Assembly (NCBI GenBank): GCA_027067235.1
Contig: JALXFQ010000428.1
Span: 1 to 10,909 of the forward strand
DNA length: 10,909 nucleotides
Reading direction: 5' to 3'
Source: Gammaproteobacteria bacterium
GTDB taxonomy: Bacteria > Pseudomonadota > Gammaproteobacteria > QOAV01
The position numbers and the translations under genes are program-made. Every line of letters starts with the position of its first letter. Position 1 is the stretch's first letter. This document shows, piece by piece, positions 5,982 to 10,909 of the stretch. The notes beneath the pieces were generated by a model that saw only the letters and a list, made by a program, of their open reading frames with translations, was not told the DNA's origin and made no database searches.

Positions 5982-8900
5982 TCAAGCGGCCTCTTTTTCC
6001 TGTTTCAGTTCGGTGAGCGCGCGGCGGTAGTCCTGCGGCATCACTTTGACAAATTTCGGCAAAGCCGCCTCCCAGTCGTCCAGAATGCGTTTCGCCACCT
6101 CGGAGCCGGTGTATTGCAGATGGTTCCGGATCAGGGTCTGCAGTCGGGTCTCGTCCGCGCCCAGCATGTCGCTGACATCGGCGTTGGCGCCATCGGGCTG
6201 AATTTTCTCCAGATCGACCATTTCGGTATTGCAGCGCTGGCTGAACATGCCATCCTCATCCAGCACATAGGCGATACCGCCGGACATACCGGCGGCAAAG
6301 TTGCGCCCGGTACCGCCCAGACAGACCACCACGCCGCCGGTCATGTATTCGCAGCCATGGTCGCCCACGCCCTCGATGACCGCATGGGCGCCGGAATTGC
6401 GCACGGCGAAACGTTCACCGGCCACGCCGCGGAAGTAACACTCGCCGGCGATTGCCCCGTACAACACGGTGTTGCCGACGATAATGTTTTCCTCGGCCTT
6501 GCCGATGGCGGAATCGGCCGGCGGATAGACGATCAGCTTGCCGCCGGACAGCCCCTTGCCCACGTAATCATTGCCTTCGCCCGCCAGATCGATGGTCACG
6601 CCGCGCGCCAGCCACGCGCCCAGCGACTGGCCCGCCGTACCTCTGGCGCGAATCAGTATAGTGTCTTCCGGCAAGCCGGCATGGCCGTATTTCTCGGCGA
6701 CGCGACCGGACAGCATCGCGCCCATGGTGCGATTGTAATTATGCACATCAATGTCGATAACTACCTTGTCGCCGCTCGCCAGCGCCGACTCGGCCTGTTT
6801 GATAAGCTCGTTGTCCAGCGCCTTGTCCAGGCCATGATCCTGCCCCTCGCAGTTGTACTCCTGCTCGTGCGAATCCGCCTGTGGCTTCGCCAGCAGCCTG
6901 GAATAATCCAGCCCCCGCGCTTTCCAGTGATCCACCGCCCTGCGCATGTCCAGACGATGGGACTGGCCGATCATGTCCTCGAACCTGCGATAGCCCAGTT
7001 GCGCCATCAGTTCGCGGATTTCCTCGGCGACGAAGAAGAAATAATTGATCACATGCTCGGGCTGGCCCTTGAAGCGCGCGCGCAACTCGGGATCCTGCGT
7101 GGCCACGCCCACCGGGCAGGTATTCAGATGACACTTGCGCATCATGATACAGCCTTCGGCGATCAGCGGCGCGGTGGCGAAACCGAATTCATCCGCGCCC
7201 AGCAACGCGCCGATGACCACATCACGCCCGGTGCGCATGCCGCCGTCAGCCTGTACGCAAATACGCGAGCGCAAGCGGTTCAACACCAGGGTCTGATGCG
7301 TTTCGGCCAGGCCGATTTCCCATGGCGAACCGGCGTGCTTGATGGAGGTGATGGGCGAAGCGCCGGTGCCGCCATCGTAACCGGCAATGGTGACATGGTC
7401 GGCATGGGCCTTGGACACACCTGCCGCCACCGTGCCAACGCCCACCTCGGACACCAGTTTCACCGAAATACGCGCCTTCGGCTGTACGTTTTTCAGATCG
7501 TGGATCAGTTGCGCCAGATCCTCGATGGAATAGATGTCATGGTGCGGCGGCGGCGAAATCAGCCCCACACCCGGCGTGGAATGACGCACAGCGGCGATGC
7601 GCTTGTCCACCTTGTGACCCGGCAGCTGACCGCCCTCGCCGGGTTTTGCGCCCTGCGCCATCTTGATCTGTATATCGTCGGCATTCACCAGATATTCGGT
7701 GGTCACGCCGAAACGCCCGGACGCCACCTGCTTGATGGCAGAGCGTTCCGGGTTCATGCTGCCGTCGGGCAGCGGCCTGAAACGCTCGGCTTCTTCACCG
7801 CCCTCGCCGGTATTGGACTTGCCGCCCAGCGCGTTCATGGCGCGCGCCAGGGTGGAATGCGCCTCGTAGGAAATGGAGCCAAACGACATGGCGCCCGTGG
7901 CGAAACGCTTGACGATTTCCTTCGCCGGCTCCACTTCATCCAGCGGCACCGGCTGATCGGCAAAGCGGAATTCCATCAGCCCGCGCAAGGTCAGCAGATG
8001 CTCATTCTGCTCGTTGACAAGACGGGAAAACTCCGCATAGTCCCGCGCGTTGTTGGCGCGCACGGCATGCTGCAGTTTGGCGATGGTGGCCGGGGTCCAG
8101 ATATGGTCTTCGCCGAATACCCGGTAGGCGTACTCGCCGCCCACGTCGAGATTTTTGCGATAAAACAGCTTGTCGCCATAGGCATCGTGATGCCAGCGCG
8201 CGGCTTCCTCGGCCACTTCCGCCAGACCCGCGCCTTCCACCATGGTGGCGGTGCCGGCGAAATAGGCATCGACAAAAGCGCTGGACAGGCCCACCGCATC
8301 AAAAATCTGCGCGCCGCAATAGGACTGGATGGTGGAAATGCCCATTTTCGACATGACTTTTTTCAGACCTTTGCCCACCGCCTTGATGTAGTTGTCGCGG
8401 GCTTTTTTCGCGTCCATGTCGGCATCGATATGCGGCAGATCATGGGCCACGGTCTCGAACGCCAGCCACGGATTTACCGCCTCCGCGCCATAGCCGATGA
8501 GGGTGGCGAAATGCTGGATTTCCAGCGCTGCGCCGGTTTCCACCACCAGGCCGGTTTCGTTGCGCAGGCCTTCATCCACCAGATGATGATGCACCGCCGA
8601 AGTCGCCAGCAGCGACGGTATGGCGATACGCTGCGCCGACACCTTGCGGTCGGACAGGATCAGAATATTGTATTCATCACGTACGGCGCTGTTGGCCGCC
8701 TCGCACAGGGCTTCCAGCGCCGCTTTCATGCCAGCCGCGCCGTCTGCCGCCGGATAGGTGATATCCAGCGTTTTGGTGCGAAACGCGCCATCGGTCTGGC
8801 TTTCGATTCCGCGAATGCGCTCCAGCGCCTCGTTGGACAGCACCGGCTGCGGCGCTTCCAGACGCATGCCGGAACCGGCCTCTTCGTGGCCCAGCAGATT

Positions 8901-10568
8901 CGGACGCGGGCCAATCAGGTTCAGCAGCGACATGACCACCTCTTCCCGGATCGGGTCGATGGGCGGATTGGTCACCTGGGCGAAATTCTGCTTGAAATAG
9001 TTGGACAGATGGCGCGGCCGGCCAGACAACGCCGCCAGCGGCGTATCCGTGCCCATGGAACCGGTGCCTTCCATACCGTTTTTCACCATCGGCGTGAGCA
9101 GGAACTTGGTGTCTTCCTCGGTATAGCCAAACGCCTGCTGCGCATCCAGCAAGGCCTGCTCGTCCAGCGGTCTGGGCGGGCACACCGTGTTGGTCAGCGA
9201 CTCCACATTGATCTGGGTCTTGTCCAGCCACTCCTGATAGGGTCGCGCTTCCGCAAGATCAGCTTTCAGCTCGGCGTCGTCGATAATGCGCCCCTGCTCG
9301 GTATCAATCAGGAACATCTTGCCCGGCTGCAGGCGCCATTTCTTGACGATCCTGTTTTCCGGCGTGTCCAGCACGCCCATTTCCGACGCCATGATGACAA
9401 AATCATCATCGGTAATCAGGTAGCGGGCCGGGCGCAGGCCGTTGCGGTCCAGCGTCGCGCCAATCTGGCGACCATCAGTGAATGCCACCGCCGCGGGGCC
9501 GTCCCACGGCTCCATCAGCGCCGCATGGTATTCGTAGAAGGCCTTGCGTTTCGGATCCATCAGCTGGTTGCCCTGCCACGCCTCGGGGATCAGCATCATC
9601 ATCGCATGGGCCAGCGAATAGCCGCCCGCCACCAGCAGTTCCAGCGCATTGTCGAAACAGGCCGAATCGGACTGGCCTTCCGGTATCAGCGGCCAGATCT
9701 TGTCCAGATCATCGCCCAGAATGTCGGACGCCATGGACTGCCGCCGCGAAGCCATCCAGTTGACATTGCCGCGCAGGGTGTTGATCTCGCCGTTGTGCGC
9801 AATCATGCGGAACGGGTGGGCCAGATCCCAGGTCGGGAAAGTGTTGGTGGAAAAACGCTGATGCACCAGCACCAGCGCCGTCACCACGCGCTGGTCGCGC
9901 AGATCCTGATAATAACTGCCTACCTGATTGGCCAGCAGCATGCCTTTATAGACGATGGTGCGGCTGGACATGGAATTGACATAGAAAAATTCGCGCCCGG
10001 CCATATCGTCGCTGCGCACTTTCGCGTCGATGATTTTGTGGATGACAAACAGCTTGCGCTCCAGCGCGTCCTGGTCCGGCGTATTTTCGCCGCGGCCCAC
10101 GAACACCTGGCGTACCACCGGCTCGGTGGGCAATACGCTGTAGCCCAGGTCGCTGTTGTCCACCGGCACGGTGCGCCAGCCCAGCACGGTCTGACCTTCC
10201 TGCGAAATGATGGACTCAACCAGCTTTTCTATGGCTGCGCGCTCGGTCTCATCCTGCGGCAGAAACAACATGCCTACGCCATACTCACCGGCGGCAGGCA
10301 GGTTAAAATCCACTTCTTCGCGGAAAAAGGCATCAGGTATTTGCATCAGCAAACCGGCGCCGTCGCCGGCCTTCGGATCCGCGCCCACCGCGCCACGATG
10401 TTCGATGCGGGCCAGTATCTTCAGCCCCTGTTCGATTATGCCATGGCTTTTCTCGCCCCTGATATGGGCAACAAAACCGACGCCACAGGCGTCATGTTCG
10501 TTTTGCGGGTCGTACAACCCCTGTTTTTGCGGCAACCGCCCCTGCTTTGTTCCAGCCATCATAGTCAT
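5982..10568 (-). CDS. gltB: Glutamate synthase (NADPH) large (alpha) subunit
   Basis: GltB hydrolyses glutamine, channels the ammonia through the protein, and adds it to 2-oxoglutarate at an FMN site, yielding two glutamates with GltD. From the ATG at 10568 it has 1528 residues, full length for bacterial GltB. Starts at GTG 10580 or at ATG 10562/10559 are also possible because no Shine-Dalgarno is decisive. The class II amidotransferase domain begins at the nucleophile Cys28 in HDACGVGFVA, so about 27 residues form a propeptide. The domain runs to about 430 and includes HQRFSTNTFPTW and AHNGEINTLRGN. A central domain (about 470-790) follows. The FMN/synthase domain (about 830-1200) contains MSFGSISYEAH, GYDGGTGASP and ADGGMRTG. 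The 3Fe-4S cysteines are in CIMMRKCHLNTC (1140, 1146, 1151). The C-terminal GXGXG helix domain is at about 1270-1470. No motif is missing. Confidence 0.97.
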   Translation of the reverse strand: MTMMAGTKQGRLPQKQGLYDPQNEHDACGVGFVAHIRGEKSHGIIEQGLKILARIEHRGAVGADPKAGDGAGLLMQIPDAFFREEVDFNLPAAGEYGVGMLFLPQDETERAAIEKLVESIISQEGQTVLGWRTVPVDNSDLGYSVLPTEPVVRQVFVGRGENTPDQDALERKLFVIHKIIDAKVRSDDMAGREFFYVNSMSSRTIVYKGMLLANQVGSYYQDLRDQRVVTALVLVHQRFSTNTFPTWDLAHPFRMIAHNGEINTLRGNVNWMASRRQSMASDILGDDLDKIWPLIPEGQSDSACFDNALELLVAGGYSLAHAMMMLIPEAWQGNQLMDPKRKAFYEYHAALMEPWDGPAAVAFTDGRQIGATLDRNGLRPARYLITDDDFVIMASEMGVLDTPENRIVKKWRLQPGKMFLIDTEQGRIIDDAELKADLAEARPYQEWLDKTQINVESLTNTVCPPRPLDEQALLDAQQAFGYTEEDTKFLLTPMVKNGMEGTGSMGTDTPLAALSGRPRHLSNYFKQNFAQVTNPPIDPIREEVVMSLLNLIGPRPNLLGHEEAGSGMRLEAPQPVLSNEALERIRGIESQTDGAFRTKTLDITYPAADGAAGMKAALEALCEAANSAVRDEYNILILSDRKVSAQRIAIPSLLATSAVHHHLVDEGLRNETGLVVETGAALEIQHFATLIGYGAEAVNPWLAFETVAHDLPHIDADMDAKKARDNYIKAVGKGLKKVMSKMGISTIQSYCGAQIFDAVGLSSAFVDAYFAGTATMVEGAGLAEVAEEAARWHHDAYGDKLFYRKNLDVGGEYAYRVFGEDHIWTPATIAKLQHAVRANNARDYAEFSRLVNEQNEHLLTLRGLMEFRFADQPVPLDEVEPAKEIVKRFATGAMSFGSISYEAHSTLARAMNALGGKSNTGEGGEEAERFRPLPDGSMNPERSAIKQVASGRFGVTTEYLVNADDIQIKMAQGAKPGEGGQLPGHKVDKRIAAVRHSTPGVGLISPPPHHDIYSIEDLAQLIHDLKNVQPKARISVKLVSEVGVGTVAAGVSKAHADHVTIAGYDGGTGASPITSIKHAGSPWEIGLAETHQTLVLNRLRSRICVQADGGMRTGRDVVIGALLGADEFGFATAPLIAEGCIMMRKCHLNTCPVGVATQDPELRARFKGQPEHVINYFFFVAEEIRELMAQLGYRRFEDMIGQSHRLDMRRAVDHWKARGLDYSRLLAKPQADSHEQEYNCEGQDHGLDKALDNELIKQAESALASGDKVVIDIDVHNYNRTMGAMLSGRVAEKYGHAGLPEDTILIRARGTAGQSLGAWLARGVTIDLAGEGNDYVGKGLSGGKLIVYPPADSAIGKAEENIIVGNTVLYGAIAGECYFRGVAGERFAVRNSGAHAVIEGVGDHGCEYMTGGVVVCLGGTGRNFAAGMSGGIAYVLDEDGMFSQRCNTEMVDLEKIQPDGANADVSDMLGADETRLQTLIRNHLQYTGSEVAKRILDDWEAALPKFVKVMPQDYRRALTELKQEKEAA

Positions 10569-10588
10569 TCGTTCTCGCACATGAACCG

Positions 10589-10607
10589 GCCGTCAACTGC
10601 CGACGGC
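10589..10607. other. Short hairpin in the gltB leader
   Basis: GCCGTC (10589-10594) and GACGGC (10602-10607) are exact reverse complements around a 7-base loop, about 20 bases before the likely gltB ATG. With the -10 element at 10645-10650 it would lie in the gltB mRNA leader. It has no T-run and may be incidental in GC-rich sequence. Confidence 0.25.
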
Positions 10608-10644
10608 GGCGACCGGCTATCAAATCCCGAGGAAAAGGGCGGCG

Positions 10645-10650
10645 ATTATA
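10645..10650 (-). promoter_or_regulatory. Candidate -10 element for gltB
   Basis: A perfect TATAAT on the - strand lies about 77 bases before the ATG at 10568, within the 146-base gap after the ABC permease gene. No good -35 hexamer stands at 16-18 bases (GAGACG at 17, TAGAGA at 19), so an activator or an extended contact would be needed. It is the most plausible gltB promoter I can see. Confidence 0.35.
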
Positions 10651-10714
10651 TCAAGGGATAGCGGGGGCGTCTCTATATCCGCGATGGATAATGCCGGGAA
10701 GTGGTCTGCCATTG

Positions 10715-10909
10715 TCAGTTCTTGCGCAGCGCCAGAGCCGGGCTCATTCTGGCCGCGCGCATGGCGGGATAGATCCCGGAGGCCAGCCCGGTCAGGATCG
10801 CGGCGGCCGGGCCGATGACCAGTCCGGGGCCGGCCAGGGCCACTTCCCAGCCGGCCCAGCGCTGCACCAGCCAGGCGATGATGATGCCAACGATCAGGCC
10901 GATCACCCC
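10715..10909 (-). CDS. MacB/FtsX-type ABC transporter permease, C-terminal fragment
   Basis: Only the last 64 residues lie in the window; the frame is open to the right edge. Two hydrophobic segments, GVIGLIVGIIIAWLVQRW and VIGPAAAILTGLASGIYP, are followed by the terminal motif AMRAARMSPALALRKN. This corresponds to the ending of FtsX-domain permeases of the MacB/LolC type, where the last helix is followed by (A/S)-R-x-x-P-x-x-A-L-R. Such permeases work with an ATPase to move lipoproteins, macrolides or peptides across the envelope, or act mechanically; which applies here cannot be judged from this fragment. It is upstream of gltB on the same strand and is probably a separate transcription unit. 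Confidence 0.85.
   Translation of the reverse strand, partial: GVIGLIVGIIIAWLVQRWAGWEVALAGPGLVIGPAAAILTGLASGIYPAMRAARMSPALALRKN

Noticed and set aside
5958..10661. 1567-residue + strand open frame opposite gltB
   Set aside because: It is in register with gltB codons, rich in His/Arg/Gln/Ala as expected of a reverse-complement shadow, contains no recognisable domain, and gltB is complete with all catalytic motifs.

Overview
The window reads as an ordinary chromosomal segment of a fairly GC-rich proteobacterium, most likely a gammaproteobacterium. The best clue is the gene order gltB, gltD, hemE (uroD) on one strand, which is known from Pseudomonas and relatives. This rests on gene order and protein similarity as I recognise them; no database search was possible. 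I see no mobile element, rRNA, tRNA, CRISPR array or phage gene.

Layout, left to right. A 5'-truncated cation diffusion facilitator gene occupies 2-1006 on the + strand. Everything substantial after it lies on the - strand, so the efflux gene converges with its neighbour. At 1080-1640 is a small secreted Gly/Tyr-rich protein with a C-terminal segment like that of 17 kDa surface antigens. At 1684-3009 is a YihY-family inner-membrane protein carrying an extra cytoplasmic winged-helix-like tail. The stretch 3010-3380 has no obvious conventional gene. It is AT-richer in the middle and holds a good sigma-70-like promoter facing yihY, two pairs of direct repeats, a perfect 10-bp inverted repeat, and a 21-codon + strand ORF behind a strong Shine-Dalgarno.

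The right two thirds hold uroporphyrinogen decarboxylase (3381-4436), the glutamate synthase small subunit gltD (4520-5980) and the large subunit gltB (5982 to about 10568). They are transcribed gltB-gltD-uroD. The gltB stop and gltD start are one base apart, and 83 bases separate gltD from uroD. At the right edge is the C-terminal end of a MacB/FtsX-type ABC transporter permease (10715-10909), also on the - strand and upstream of gltB.

Together, GltB and GltD form NADPH-dependent glutamate synthase, which makes glutamate from glutamine and 2-oxoglutarate. UroD acts in heme biosynthesis, which in most proteobacteria begins from glutamate (C5 pathway), so co-transcription is metabolically sensible. 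The yihY gene and the small secreted protein gene are 43 bases apart and probably form a second transcription unit driven from the promoter near 3219-3247.

I found no convincing new multi-gene system. The least explained sequence is the yihY leader/intergenic region (3010-3250).
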